Source: Porphyrobacter sp. UBA7686 (GTDB lineage Bacteria; Pseudomonadota; Alphaproteobacteria; Sphingomonadales; Sphingomonadaceae). Taken from it: DNA of 27,386 nt. The notes beneath the pieces are model-generated. The model was not told where the DNA came from, ran no database searches, and saw nothing but the letters and a program-made list of their open reading frames with translations. The number at the start of each line of letters is the position of its first letter. The first letter of the stretch is position 1. This document shows, piece after piece, positions 1 to 8,818 of the stretch. The translations under genes were made by a program, and so were the position numbers. The stretch spans positions 1-27,386 of the forward strand of contig DLGU01000169.1 in assembly GCA_002482865.1 (NCBI GenBank), written 5' to 3'.

Positions 1-849
1 AACATGCAGCCTGCGGGCCAATATCTGGGGGAGCGCTTCCACCGCGCGGGCGGGGTTCCGGCGGCCTTGTGGGAGCTGATGCAGGCGGGCAAGCTGCACG
101 GCGACTGCCTCACTTGCACCGGCCGGACCATGGCCGAAAACCTTGCGGGCGCTGAAAGCCATGATCGCGAGATGATCCGGCCCTTCGCCGATCCGCTGAT
201 CGACCGGGCGGGCTTCATGGTGCTGTCGGGCAATCTGTTCGATTTCGCGATCATGAAGACCTCGGTGATTTCCGAGGCATTCCGCACGCGCTACCTGTCG
301 CGCCCGGGCAGGGAAGGCGTGTTCGAAGCCCGCGCGATCGTGTTCGACGGTTCGGATGATTACCACCACCGCATCAACGACCCGGCGCTCAATATCGACG
401 AGGACTGCATTCTGGTGATCCGCGGCTCGGGCGTGGTCGGCTGGCCGGGGAGCGCCGAGGTGGTCAACATGCAGCCGCCCGATGCGATGATCCGCGCGGG
501 CAAGCAATGGCTTCCGACGCTGGGCGACGGGCGGCAATCGGGGACGAGCGACAGCCCCTCGATCCTCAACGTCAGCCCCGAAAGCGCGGTTGGCGGGGGG
601 CTGGCATGGCTGCGGACGGGCGACATGATCCGCGTCGATCTCAACACGCGGCGCTGCGATGCGCTGGTTGAGGAGGCAGAGATTGCGCGGCGTCTGGCCG
701 AGGAGAGCTGTACGCCCGTCCCCGAAAGCCAGACCCCGTGGGAGGAACTCTACCGCGAGAAGACCGGCCAGCTGGCGGAAGGCGGCGTGATGGAGTTTGC
801 GCTGAAGTATCGCGGCACGGCGAAGAAGCTGCCGCGGCATAACCATTGA
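1..849 (+). CDS. xylD: IlvD/Edd family dehydratase, probable D-xylonate dehydratase (5' truncated by window)
   Basis: This is the C-terminal 282 or so residues of an IlvD/Edd-family Fe-S dehydratase; the reading frame is open at base 1, so the true start lies outside. Visible family landmarks are HGDCLTCTGRTMAENL (third cluster cysteine and surrounding loop), the FDGSDDYHHRIND segment typical of the sugar-acid branch, and the SDSPSILNVSPESAVGGGLA block. The enzyme would dehydrate D-xylonate to 2-keto-3-deoxy-xylonate in the cytoplasm. The xylonate assignment rests on the neighbouring xylB, xylC and xylX homologues; L-arabonate or another pentonate is the main alternative. The GH43 gene follows 15 bases downstream on the same strand, so the two are probably co-transcribed. 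Confidence 0.85.
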   Translation, partial: NMQPAGQYLGERFHRAGGVPAALWELMQAGKLHGDCLTCTGRTMAENLAGAESHDREMIRPFADPLIDRAGFMVLSGNLFDFAIMKTSVISEAFRTRYLSRPGREGVFEARAIVFDGSDDYHHRINDPALNIDEDCILVIRGSGVVGWPGSAEVVNMQPPDAMIRAGKQWLPTLGDGRQSGTSDSPSILNVSPESAVGGGLAWLRTGDMIRVDLNTRRCDALVEEAEIARRLAEESCTPVPESQTPWEELYREKTGQLAEGGVMEFALKYRGTAKKLPRHNH

Positions 850-864
850 TGGGGGAGGGCACTG

Positions 865-1842
865 ATGCGCCGTCTCGCCCTGACACTGCTGCTGGCCGCG
901 ACGCCCCTCGCGGCGGAGAAACCCGCTCCGGGGAGCAACCCGATCATCCGCGACCGCTTCACCGCCGACCCCGCGCCGGTGGTGATCGGCGACCGGCTGT
1001 GGCTCTACACTGGCCACGACGAGGCGGGCGAGGGCGAGATGTTCAACATGCGCGAATGGCTCGCCTACTCCACCACCGACATGCGGGAGTGGACCTATCA
1101 CGGCCCGATCATGAAAGTGGCGGACTTCACGTGGGCCTCGAAGGACGCATGGGCGGCGCAGGTGATCGCGAAAGGCGGGCGCTACTGGCTCTACGCGGCG
1201 GTCGAGCATGACGCGACGAAGACTGGCAAGGCGATAGCGGTGGCGGTTGCAGACCGCCCCGAAGGGCCCTTCACCGACGCCAAAGGCGCAGCGCTCATCA
1301 GCAACGACATGACCCCCAAGGGCACGCATAGCTGGGAGGACATCGACCCCACCGTCTTCACCGACGCGGACGGCACCACCTGGATCGCGTGGGGCAACCG
1401 CCAGTGCTACATTGCCAAGCTAGGCGCGGACATGGTCAGCATCGACGGCCCGATCCGCGAAATCACGCCGCCGCATTTCGAGGAAGGCCCGTGGCTGCAC
1501 CAGCGCGGCGGGCTCTACTACCTCACCTACGCCTCACTGGACCGCGCCACGCACACCGACGAGCGGGTATCCTATGCCACCGCGACCTCGCTGGATGGGC
1601 CGTGGACCTACCGGGGGGAGCTGACCGGATCGGGGGAAGGGAGCTTCACCATCCACCCCGGCATCGCCGAATTCAAAGGCCAGTGGTATCTCTTTCTCCA
1701 CAACGCTGCGCTGACCATTGGTGACCGGAAAGGCGCGCTCGGGCGGCGGGCGGTGACGGTGGAGCACCTCAGCTATGACGATGAAGGCCTGATGCGCCCC
1801 GTCACGCAGACCGCCGCCGGAGTGACCGCGCCCGCGCCCTAG
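865..1842 (+). CDS. Secreted GH43 glycoside hydrolase (arabinofuranosidase/xylosidase type)
   Basis: A 325-residue five-bladed propeller enzyme with an N-terminal signal peptide (MRRLALTLLLAATPLAA). The three GH43 acidic residues are visible: Asp35 in ADPAPV (base), Asp161 in DIDPTVF (pKa modulator) and Glu207 in EEGPW (acid). It should remove arabinose or xylose side groups from hemicellulose outside the cytoplasm; the exact linkage cannot be read from sequence. There is no extra binding domain. The ATG is preceded by GGGGGAGGG at good spacing. Its stop overlaps the stop of the convergent aldose epimerase gene in the sequence CTAG, so the two genes share four bases end to end and no terminator lies between them. 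Confidence 0.88.
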   Translation: MRRLALTLLLAATPLAAEKPAPGSNPIIRDRFTADPAPVVIGDRLWLYTGHDEAGEGEMFNMREWLAYSTTDMREWTYHGPIMKVADFTWASKDAWAAQVIAKGGRYWLYAAVEHDATKTGKAIAVAVADRPEGPFTDAKGAALISNDMTPKGTHSWEDIDPTVFTDADGTTWIAWGNRQCYIAKLGADMVSIDGPIREITPPHFEEGPWLHQRGGLYYLTYASLDRATHTDERVSYATATSLDGPWTYRGELTGSGEGSFTIHPGIAEFKGQWYLFLHNAALTIGDRKGALGRRAVTVEHLSYDDEGLMRPVTQTAAGVTAPAP

Positions 1843-2684
1843 GCGACGCCGATCCGCAAGCTCAGGCTCACCGTCTCACCCGGCGCGCAGAGCGGCATCG
1901 CTCCGGCATTGGCGGCATCGGGCAGGTGGCTGACCGGCTCAAGACAGAGGATCGCGGGATCTTCTGGCGCATAGAGATGCAGCAGCCCCGCGCCCTCCGC
2001 CGCCAGTGTGATTGTGCCGCAATCATCGGTGACGCTCGCCGTGCCGTCCCAGCCGGTGAAGCAATGGTCGATCAGCCCCGCCGGCAGAGCCGCGCCCGCG
2101 GCAAAGTCAGCGAAATGGGCGGGCGGCAGGGCCTCCCCCGTCGGGATCAGGTCCGCGCCGACCACGACCACACCCGCCGCAGCAAACCGCACCCGGCTTT
2201 CCGGACGGCGGCGCAGGTAGGGATGGAGCCCGAGGCCCGCAGGCATCAGCCGCTCTGACAGATTGGTCAGTGACAGCGTGATCGTGCAGCCCGCATCGTT
2301 CAGCACGATCTGCTGGCGCGCCAGATAGGCCCACGGCCAGCCCGGCGTTGTGCCATCATGGCGATGCACCAGCGTGCAGTTACCGGGGTCATGGCTCTCC
2401 ACCGCCCAAGCCGATTGCCAGCCATGACCGTGGATCGCGTGACGTTCGGGCAGGAAATTGCGCGAAAGCGCCACCTCCGCGCCGTCCCAAGCGAACCGCC
2501 CCTCTGCGATCCGGTTGCACCACGGCACCAGCGGGAAACACGCGGCATCAAGCGGCGAGCGTGAGCCCGGCGGCATCGCCCGCAGCACTGGCACGTCGCC
2601 ACACGCCAGCGCCGCGATCAGCCCGCCCGCATCCGGCAGCACCCGCGCGTGCCAAGCGCCGCTCTGGAGAATAAGCTCGGCCAT
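1839..2684 (-). CDS. Aldose 1-epimerase family protein
   Basis: A 281-residue cytoplasmic galactose-mutarotase-like beta-sandwich. Landmarks are FPLVPWCNRI, HAIHGHGW (first substrate-binding histidine), LGLHPYLR (second histidine) and CLEPVSHLPDA with the likely catalytic glutamate. It would interconvert alpha and beta anomers of the sugars released by the neighbouring hydrolases and feed the beta-anomer-specific dehydrogenase. It is the last gene of the xylX to epimerase operon and starts 21 bases after the GH5 stop, with AAGGG upstream of the ATG. Family membership is firm; the preferred sugar is unknown. It ends tail to tail with the GH43 gene. Confidence 0.88.
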   Translation of the reverse strand: MAELILQSGAWHARVLPDAGGLIAALACGDVPVLRAMPPGSRSPLDAACFPLVPWCNRIAEGRFAWDGAEVALSRNFLPERHAIHGHGWQSAWAVESHDPGNCTLVHRHDGTTPGWPWAYLARQQIVLNDAGCTITLSLTNLSERLMPAGLGLHPYLRRRPESRVRFAAAGVVVVGADLIPTGEALPPAHFADFAAGAALPAGLIDHCFTGWDGTASVTDDCGTITLAAEGAGLLHLYAPEDPAILCLEPVSHLPDAANAGAMPLCAPGETVSLSLRIGVA

Positions 2685-2705
2685 CGCCGGGAAACCCTTG
2701 TAAGA

Positions 2706-4028
2706 TCAGTCTGCGAGCGCGCGACCGGCGTGGGCGCGGATCCGATCCTGCATCCCGGCGTCGCTATCGAATACGCCGTACCAGCCCTGCGGCTCGTGCG
2801 GCGGGTCGCCCATATAGGCGGCGTCGCCCGTGGCAAAGCGGAAATCGGAATGGGCCGCGCGCGCCTCACCATTCCACGCCCAGAAATTGCTCCCCGCGAT
2901 CACCCCGCCACTGCGCCAGCTAGCCTCGACCGCGTCGTAGATGACGCCGTAATAGGCCTCGCGGAAGGTGGTTGCGGCTTCCGGCGCATAGGCCTCGCCA
3001 TCGCGCGGGAAGCCGAATTCCTCGATCACCAGTGGCTTGCCGAGGCTCTCGGCAATCGCGACATGGGTGGTGATGTAATCGGCGACCTTGCGGCGGCCTT
3101 CGGGCCAGGTGCCAGCCAGATCGCTCCCCGCCACCCAGCCCCAGTTGAGCGGCCAGATATGGGCGGTGACATAGTCGACCTGCGCGTGCGCATCGGCGAC
3201 CAGCCCCGCATCGCCATTGGTCGCCTGCGTCCCTTCCTGCCCCAGGCTCACCAGATGCCGCGGCGCGCCAGCGCGGATCAGCGCGGCGGTCTCGGCAATC
3301 CACGCGAGATAGGCCTCGCGGTTCGCGGCAATCGCGGCCTTGCTGCCGCCCGGACGCGGTTCATTGGCGAGCTGCCAGCTCATGATCGCCGGGTCTTGCG
3401 CATAGGCCACGCCGTTCACGCTGTTGCGGCGGGCAAGCAGGCTGCGGATATGCTTGCGGTACAGCGCCACGGCATCCCGGTTGGCATAGACGGCTGCGGT
3501 GGCATCGGCGAAGGCGGGCCACGGATGCGCTGGATCGCCCATGTCGATATATCTGCCGGTGGCGCGGTAGAGCAGGGTCTGCAATCCGCCCGACCACTCC
3601 CAGAAGTTCGACAGCACCAGCACCGCCGTCATCCCGCGCTTCGCGATCTGTGCCAGCGCGAAGTCGAGACCTGCGAACAGCGCCGCATTGGCGCTGCCAT
3701 CGGGGCGGGTGAAGCCGGGCGTGATCGCATTCTTCAGCGGGCCTTCCTCAGCCGCCGCCATAATCCTGAGGTTGTTGATCCCGAGCGCTTGCAGCCGGTC
3801 GAGCTCGCGGATGAGCCGCGCGCGGTTTCCATAGGCTGCGTCCGCGCCCAGCCATGCCGCATACCACAGGTTCGCGCCGGTGATCCGGTAAGGCGCGTTG
3901 GCTCGCAGCAGCCGGGTGCCTTCGCGGGTGACGAAGCCGGGAACAATGGTCTCGCCTCGCGCCGGGACGCTGCCCAGTGCCAGCGTTCCCGCCGCTCCGG
4001 CGACGGCCTCACGGCGCGTCAGCCTCAC
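2706..4028 (-). CDS. GH5 glycoside hydrolase, mannanase-like
   Basis: A 440-residue enzyme with a Tat-like leader (RRE twin arginine at residues 5-6 followed by an alanine-rich hydrophobic stretch). GH5 landmarks are GANLWYAAW, SWQLANEPR with acid/base Glu223, VTAHIWPLNWGW, and VIEEFGFPRD with nucleophile Glu337. Overall length and the NEP and EEFG contexts resemble the GH5_7 endo-beta-1,4-mannanases, so mannan or glucomannan is the likely substrate; the subfamily is an inference. Translation starts at GTG, and the start overlaps the esterase stop as GTGA, implying translational coupling. Pairing with an acetyl esterase fits degradation of acetylated glucomannan or xylan. Confidence 0.85.
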   Translation of the reverse strand: MRLTRREAVAGAAGTLALGSVPARGETIVPGFVTREGTRLLRANAPYRITGANLWYAAWLGADAAYGNRARLIRELDRLQALGINNLRIMAAAEEGPLKNAITPGFTRPDGSANAALFAGLDFALAQIAKRGMTAVLVLSNFWEWSGGLQTLLYRATGRYIDMGDPAHPWPAFADATAAVYANRDAVALYRKHIRSLLARRNSVNGVAYAQDPAIMSWQLANEPRPGGSKAAIAANREAYLAWIAETAALIRAGAPRHLVSLGQEGTQATNGDAGLVADAHAQVDYVTAHIWPLNWGWVAGSDLAGTWPEGRRKVADYITTHVAIAESLGKPLVIEEFGFPRDGEAYAPEAATTFREAYYGVIYDAVEASWRSGGVIAGSNFWAWNGEARAAHSDFRFATGDAAYMGDPPHEPQGWYGVFDSDAGMQDRIRAHAGRALAD

Positions 4029-5938
4029 GGCGTGATATCGAGGCCGAAGCCGGGGACGGGCATCCCGCCGCCATCGACCAGATTGACCACCGGCGCATCG
4101 GCCCAGGCATAGCGCACGCGGGTGGGCGTCATGCCCGGCGGCACGGCGATCACCATGCGGCTGCCATCAAGGCTGGCGAGCGCAAAGCGGCAAGTGCCGG
4201 GTGCGGCCTCGCACAGTTCGACGCCGAGCGGGTAGGGCCCGCCCTGCGCCTGCAACGCGCCTTCGATCCCAGTGAAGCTGACCGCGACGTTCGCGCCTTC
4301 ACGCACCGCGCGTTCGGGCATCGGCAGCTTGCGGCCATTGAAGGCCTCGGCCAGCCGCTTGCCCAGATCGTTCTTGTTAGCGGGGTGAATGTCGGTCGGC
4401 TCGCCAATGTCGATCGCGGTGACGAGTGCGGCATTGGCATCGGCGACGACGGCGCGGCGTTGTTCGTCGCGCAGCTGGCCCCAGCCGGATTCGGCCGGGG
4501 CAGAGCGGCGCTCGCCCCAATCGGCCAATTGCACTACCAGCATCCGGGTCTGCGGCCCGAACTGGCGGCGCCATCCGGCAAACAGGCTGGCAAGCTTGGC
4601 ATCATAGGCAGGTTGGCCTGCGTCGGACTCGCCCTGATACCACGCCACGCCTGCGAGCGTCATGTGGCCTAGCGGCGCGATCATCGCATTGTGCATCACC
4701 CCGATCCCCGCATTGGCATCCCACGGCGCGCGCGGGGGAACGTCGGTGACGCTGGTGGTCGCATAGTCCCAATCCGCGCCCAGCGGCACGCGTTCACCAT
4801 TGGCGGCGGTGAAATGCAGCCGCTCCGGCCCGGCGAAGAAGCCGCCGGTGTCCCACATATTGTTGGCTGCGATCAGGATGGTGTTTTCGCCCGGCTTCAG
4901 GTGCTTGGCTGGCACGCGGTAGGTGCGCTCCGTCCCCCAGCCGAAGGTGTAGCCGACCGGGTGGCCGTTGACGAAGGTGAGGTCGAGATCGTCAATCGCG
5001 CCGATGGCCAGCTGCCCGTCACCCTTGGCCTGTGCGGCGGTCAGCGTGATGGTCTGGCGCAGCCAGACATTGGCGCGCGGATTGGTGTCGAGCCCGGTGC
5101 CCTTCCATTCGTTCCAGAAGGAGAATTGCGGGATCGGCTTCCAGTCGAGCAGCGCGGGATTTTTCCACGGCTCACGCCCGTTGTCCTGTGACCGCCACCA
5201 GTCGAACCACTGCGGCACAAAGGCCTGCGCCGCGGCATAGGGATCGCGGGCGTAGAGGGCGAGTTGATCGAGCGCGGCTTGCCCGTGGCGTTCGCGCGCG
5301 CCGTGCGGATCATACCACGCGCGCGCAGCACTGCCGCCCCAATTGGAATGGATGAGGCCGATGGGCGTGGCGGGGTCTTTCCGCCGCAACGCCTTGGCCA
5401 TGTAGAAGCAGGCGGCGGAAAACGGCGCGACAGTTTCGCTGGTCGCCGGCGCCCAGGTGACCGGGCTGGCGAATTGGGCTTGCGGCACCGGCGCGGTGGC
5501 CTTGGGAACCATCAGCAGCCGGATGCCATCATCGGCGGCGAGGCGCAGCTGGTTGTAGACGTCAAGCGCCCGATCAACCGAAAGCTCCATGTTGGATTGG
5601 CCGCCACACAGAAAAACATTACCGATCAGGATGTTGCGATAGGTTGTTGAGCCTGTGGAATCGCTGATCGTGAGGGTGTGCGGTGCGCCGGAGTTGGATT
5701 GCGCGGGCAAGGTGGCCAAAAAGGCGCCATTGGCGTCGGATTCCGTGGTTGTTGCGCGGTTATCCAGCTGTAGTGTCACGGTTGTTGCCGGTTTTGCCCG
5801 TCCTGAGAGCGTCAGCGGCGCGCCGGATTGCAGCACCATGTTGTCGCCAAATCCGGCATCGAGCACCGGGTTGGAAAGTGCTGTGGCGGGCCAAGTTATC
5901 GCAAGAGTGAGCGACAAGGCTTTGAAAAAATTGTGCAT
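4025..5938 (-). CDS. Secreted SGNH-type acetyl esterase (sialate O-acetylesterase family)
   Basis: A 637-residue protein with a signal peptide (about residues 1-22). An N-terminal beta domain is followed by the SGNH block I, GGQSNMEL, with nucleophile Ser115, and a late DIHPANK block carrying Asp516 and His518. A GH2-like jelly-roll segment (about residues 290-385, with DDLDLTFVNG and KHLKPGENTI) is inserted in the middle of the hydrolase domain, which is common in polysaccharide-associated members of this family. In this setting it more likely removes acetyl groups from xylan or mannan than from sialic acid. The ATG overlaps the xylC stop as TAATG, and the next gene overlaps as GTGA, so it sits inside a coupled translation unit. 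Confidence 0.87.
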   Translation of the reverse strand: MHNFFKALSLTLAITWPATALSNPVLDAGFGDNMVLQSGAPLTLSGRAKPATTVTLQLDNRATTTESDANGAFLATLPAQSNSGAPHTLTISDSTGSTTYRNILIGNVFLCGGQSNMELSVDRALDVYNQLRLAADDGIRLLMVPKATAPVPQAQFASPVTWAPATSETVAPFSAACFYMAKALRRKDPATPIGLIHSNWGGSAARAWYDPHGARERHGQAALDQLALYARDPYAAAQAFVPQWFDWWRSQDNGREPWKNPALLDWKPIPQFSFWNEWKGTGLDTNPRANVWLRQTITLTAAQAKGDGQLAIGAIDDLDLTFVNGHPVGYTFGWGTERTYRVPAKHLKPGENTILIAANNMWDTGGFFAGPERLHFTAANGERVPLGADWDYATTSVTDVPPRAPWDANAGIGVMHNAMIAPLGHMTLAGVAWYQGESDAGQPAYDAKLASLFAGWRRQFGPQTRMLVVQLADWGERRSAPAESGWGQLRDEQRRAVVADANAALVTAIDIGEPTDIHPANKNDLGKRLAEAFNGRKLPMPERAVREGANVAVSFTGIEGALQAQGGPYPLGVELCEAAPGTCRFALASLDGSRMVIAVPPGMTPTRVRYAWADAPVVNLVDGGGMPVPGFGLDITP

Positions 5939-6816
5939 TAGCTCAGCCTCGCGCGGGCCTGCGCAAACCCGGCGACGGGCGCAGCGAAGGCAAACAGGCT
6001 CCCGGCGAGCGGCCTCTCGGCCATGTCCTGTTGGGACATATTTTTGGTCGCGGAAGTGACGAAACCCGTTTTGAGGTCTGTCCCGCCGAACGCCATTTTG
6101 GTGATGTCGCGTGCGGGCATCGGGATGGTCGCGACCAGCGCGCCATCGGGCGAAAAGCGGGCGACGCAGCTGCCATGATAGAGCCCGGTCCAGACGTGAT
6201 CCTCGGCATCGACCACCGGGCCATCGGGGTAGGCAGTAGGGAAGTGCGCCCCGGTATCAGCGAAGAGCCGCGCCTCGCCTACGCCGCTAAGTGAAAGGTC
6301 GGCGACCATGATCTTTTGGGCGATGGTATCGGTGAAGTAGATCCGGTCGCCCTGCGCATTGACGGCCGGGCCATTGGTGATGGCGATCCCGCTCGGCCCG
6401 GCAGGACGGATCTCGCCGCGGTCAAAAACATAGAACCGGCCCGACTTGGCCCCCTCGGCATCATCCATCGACCCGAACCAGACCCGCCCCCAAGGGTCGG
6501 TGCAGGCATCGTTGAGCCGATTGGTGGCAGGCTCTCCGGGAACCGCACAAAGCCTTGTGAAAGCTTGAGATTCCGGCGCGAAAATGTAGAGCCCGTCCTT
6601 CAATCCGCACAGCAATCCACCCCCGTCTGCGGGGATCGCCCAGCCGATCTGTTCGGGTGCTTCGGTAAAGCCGTTGCTGCCGGTGGCCGGGTCAAAGTGC
6701 CACAGCCGCTTGCGCTTGATATCGACGAACCACACAATCGCCCGCTCTGCATCCCACAGCACGCCTTCACCCAGCAAGGTGTCGGCGGCGAGTACGGCGG
6801 TGACCGGCAGGCTCAT
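5938..6816 (-). CDS. xylC: SMP-30/gluconolactonase family, probable D-xylono-1,5-lactonase
   Basis: A 292-residue six-bladed propeller lactonase without a signal peptide. Family landmarks are LGEGVLWD with metal ligand Glu17, NRLNDACTDPWGRVWFGSMD (residues 99-118), SGIAITNGP and AYPDGPVVDAE with Asp198. It would hydrolyse the xylonolactone formed by XylB to xylonate. I chose the ATG at 6816 because it overlaps the xylB stop as ATGA, which fits the coupled layout of this operon; an ATG six bases upstream and a longer in-frame extension inside xylB exist but are less likely. The pathway assignment comes mainly from its position between xylB and hemicellulases; the family also contains arabinono- and gluconolactonases. 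Confidence 0.85.
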   Translation of the reverse strand: MSLPVTAVLAADTLLGEGVLWDAERAIVWFVDIKRKRLWHFDPATGSNGFTEAPEQIGWAIPADGGGLLCGLKDGLYIFAPESQAFTRLCAVPGEPATNRLNDACTDPWGRVWFGSMDDAEGAKSGRFYVFDRGEIRPAGPSGIAITNGPAVNAQGDRIYFTDTIAQKIMVADLSLSGVGEARLFADTGAHFPTAYPDGPVVDAEDHVWTGLYHGSCVARFSPDGALVATIPMPARDITKMAFGGTDLKTGFVTSATKNMSQQDMAERPLAGSLFAFAAPVAGFAQARARLS

Positions 6817-7571
6817 CTCCATCCGGCATCGACCCAGTAATTGTGCGCGGTGCAATAGCGCGCATCGTCCGAGGCGAGGAACATCGCCATCGCGGCAATG
6901 TCGACCGGCTGGATGCGGCCATCAAGGCATTGCGCGGCAACGATTTCCGCTTCACCCTCGGGCGAATACCACTGCATCTGGCGCGGGGTCTGGACGTTGC
7001 CGGGGATGATCGTGTTGACCCGGATGTTGTCCCGCCCCAGCTCCCGTGCAAGGCTGCGGGTCAGGCCTTCGATCGCGGCCTTGGCGGTCTGGTAGATCAC
7101 CAGATCCTTCAGCCCCAGATGCCAGCTGATTGAACCCATGTTGACGATCGACCCGCCGCCCGCCGCCCGCATCGCGGGCACCACGGCTTTGGCGGCGAAA
7201 AACTGGTGCTTGAGGTTCACCGCCATCCGCTCGTCCCAATAGGCCGGGGTGACATCATCCAGCGCATGGCGATCATCGCTCGCCGCGTTGTTGATCAGCA
7301 CGTCGCAGCCGCCGAGCTTGGCGATCAGCTGTTCGATCTTGAGCCCGTAATCAGCGCAATCGGTGATGTCGCAGCGCAGGAAGTGCGGCGGGATTTCGGC
7401 ATCCGCCAGCCGCCGGATGAGCTGTTCGCTGGGGCTTTCCTGAATGTCGACAAAGGCGACGGCCGCGCCTTGCCGGGCGAAGGCTTCCACCACCGCTTCA
7501 CCAATGCCGGAGCCGCCACCGCTGACGATCACCTTGCGCCCGATAAGGCTCGGGTAGATCGCGCTGTGCAC
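6813..7571 (-). CDS. xylB: SDR family D-xylose 1-dehydrogenase (probable)
   Basis: A 252-residue short-chain dehydrogenase: GGGSGIG nucleotide loop (residues 18-24), LINNAA (92-97) and a catalytic triad of Ser147, Tyr160 and Lys164 in YQTAK. From memory, long stretches closely match the Caulobacter NAD-dependent xylose dehydrogenase, notably SAIYPSL near the start, SISWHLGL, the PRQMQWYSPEGEA region and the C-terminal VDAGWR. It oxidises xylose to xylonolactone, the first Weimberg step. I place the start at GTG 7571 because the homologue begins just before SAIYPSL. A TTG at 7598, with GGGGA six bases upstream, is a real alternative and adds nine residues. The stop overlaps xylC as ATGA. Confidence 0.86.
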   Translation of the reverse strand: MHSAIYPSLIGRKVIVSGGGSGIGEAVVEAFARQGAAVAFVDIQESPSEQLIRRLADAEIPPHFLRCDITDCADYGLKIEQLIAKLGGCDVLINNAASDDRHALDDVTPAYWDERMAVNLKHQFFAAKAVVPAMRAAGGGSIVNMGSISWHLGLKDLVIYQTAKAAIEGLTRSLARELGRDNIRVNTIIPGNVQTPRQMQWYSPEGEAEIVAAQCLDGRIQPVDIAAMAMFLASDDARYCTAHNYWVDAGWR

Positions 7572-7629
7572 GCCAGCGCTGCTCGAATGCGCGTCCAAAA
7601 CTTGTCCCCATCCCTCAGTGACGCGGCGG

Positions 7630-7657
7630 ATGATCCCTAACCGGCGCGCCTTGTCAA
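7630..7657 (-). promoter_or_regulatory. Possible internal sigma-70-like promoter upstream of xylB
   Basis: The minus strand of the 100-base xylX-xylB gap carries a perfect TTGACA (7652-7657), a 16-base spacer and GATCAT (7630-7635, four of six consensus positions). It would let xylB and downstream genes be transcribed separately from xylX. The -10 box is weak and no operator copy is seen here. Confidence 0.3.
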
Positions 7658-7671
7658 ATTGTGTCGTGCCG

Positions 7672-8796
7672 TCAGATCCGGTCGATGAGACCGCGTGCGG
7701 CAAGGTTGCTAACGAAACCGCCGATCCCCATCGTCCATGCCGGAGCATCGCGCGAAGTTGTGACGGTGTTGGTCAAAGTGCCCAGCCGGTGTGAGCGGAT
7801 CGTCACCACATCGCCCACCTTGTGCGTGAAGCCCGTTCCCGGCGTATCGCGGTCCTGCGTCGGCGCAAACAGCGTCCCGCAGAATAAGACGAATCCATCG
7901 GGGTAGTGGTGCTCCGACAAACACTGCGCCACCAGATCGAGCGGATCGCGGCTGATCTGGCTCATGTCATTGCGGCCTTCGAGGCGGTAGCCTTCGGGGC
8001 CTTCGATGGTGAGTTCGACATCTGCGCTGCGCACATCATCGATAGTGAAGCTGTCGTCGAACAGGCGGATGAAGGGGCCGATCGCGCAGCTCGCGGTGTT
8101 GTCCTTTGCCTTGGACAGCAGCAGCGCGGAGCGGCCTTCGAAATCGCGCAGGTTCACGTCATTGCCGAGCGTAGCGCCGATCACCGCGCCATGCGCATCG
8201 CAGACCAGCACGACTTCAGGCTCGGGATTGTTCCAGTGCGAATCCGATCGCACCCCGACCATCGCGCCCGTTCCCACCGCCGAAAGCACCGGCGCCTTGG
8301 AGAAAATCTCCGCATCCGGGCCGATCGCGACTTCGAGATATTGCGACCACATGCCTTCGTCGATCAACGCTGCCTTCAATTGCGCAGCGGCCTCGCTTCC
8401 GGGAACGACGGCGCGGATCCCGGCGCCGACTTTGTCTTCAAGCTGGGCGCGGATCGCGGCGGCTTCATTGGCATCGCCGCGGGCGCGTTCCTCGATCACA
8501 CGCTCGATGGCCGAAACCGCGAAGGTGACGCCGCTGGCCTTGATGCATTGCAGATCGATGGGGGTGAGCACGTGCCAGCCTTGGGGCAATCCGTCCTCAA
8601 TCGGGCCGATCAGTGCGCCGCCGTTGAAGCTGCGCCGCGCAATGGCACCGGAGACGGTGCTCACAACGTTGGTCAGATCATGGATCATGCCGCCTTCGAT
8701 AGCGATGACACACGGCCCATCGGGCGATTGCGCCCGGCCGATGAAATGGCCCTGACGGTAATCCGCCGGCAGACTTTCCAGTATCCTTTCGGCCAT
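7672..8796 (-). CDS. xylX: Fumarylacetoacetase-fold 2-keto-3-deoxy-D-pentonate dehydratase (probable XylX)
   Basis: A 374-residue cytoplasmic protein of the fumarylacetoacetate hydrolase superfamily. The Mg-binding and catalytic core is visible as NPEPEVV (190-196), GNDVNLRDFEGRS (211-223) and KAKDN (229-233). It has the long N-terminal domain of the sugar-acid dehydratase branch, which converts 2-keto-3-deoxy-xylonate (also called -arabinonate) to 2-oxoglutarate semialdehyde. Together with the XylB, XylC and XylD homologues this completes all but the last Weimberg step. It is the first gene of its operon, and an operator-like palindrome overlaps its predicted promoter. The 2-keto acid could instead derive from L-arabinose, which shares this intermediate class. 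Confidence 0.86.
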   Translation of the reverse strand: MAERILESLPADYRQGHFIGRAQSPDGPCVIAIEGGMIHDLTNVVSTVSGAIARRSFNGGALIGPIEDGLPQGWHVLTPIDLQCIKASGVTFAVSAIERVIEERARGDANEAAAIRAQLEDKVGAGIRAVVPGSEAAAQLKAALIDEGMWSQYLEVAIGPDAEIFSKAPVLSAVGTGAMVGVRSDSHWNNPEPEVVLVCDAHGAVIGATLGNDVNLRDFEGRSALLLSKAKDNTASCAIGPFIRLFDDSFTIDDVRSADVELTIEGPEGYRLEGRNDMSQISRDPLDLVAQCLSEHHYPDGFVLFCGTLFAPTQDRDTPGTGFTHKVGDVVTIRSHRLGTLTNTVTTSRDAPAWTMGIGGFVSNLAARGLIDRI

Positions 8797-8818
8797 TGCT
8801 GGCTCTTGCCCTCCGCAG

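Noticed and set aside
2649..4112. Long plus-strand open frame opposite the GH5 mannanase-like gene
   Set aside because: The translation has the arginine- and glycine-rich composition of an antisense shadow of a GC-rich gene and no family features; the opposite strand has a complete GH5 enzyme.
7704..7717. TGCTAACGAAACCG near the end of xylX, a partial operator match
   Set aside because: Only one half-site fits and it is within coding sequence; not counted as an operator.
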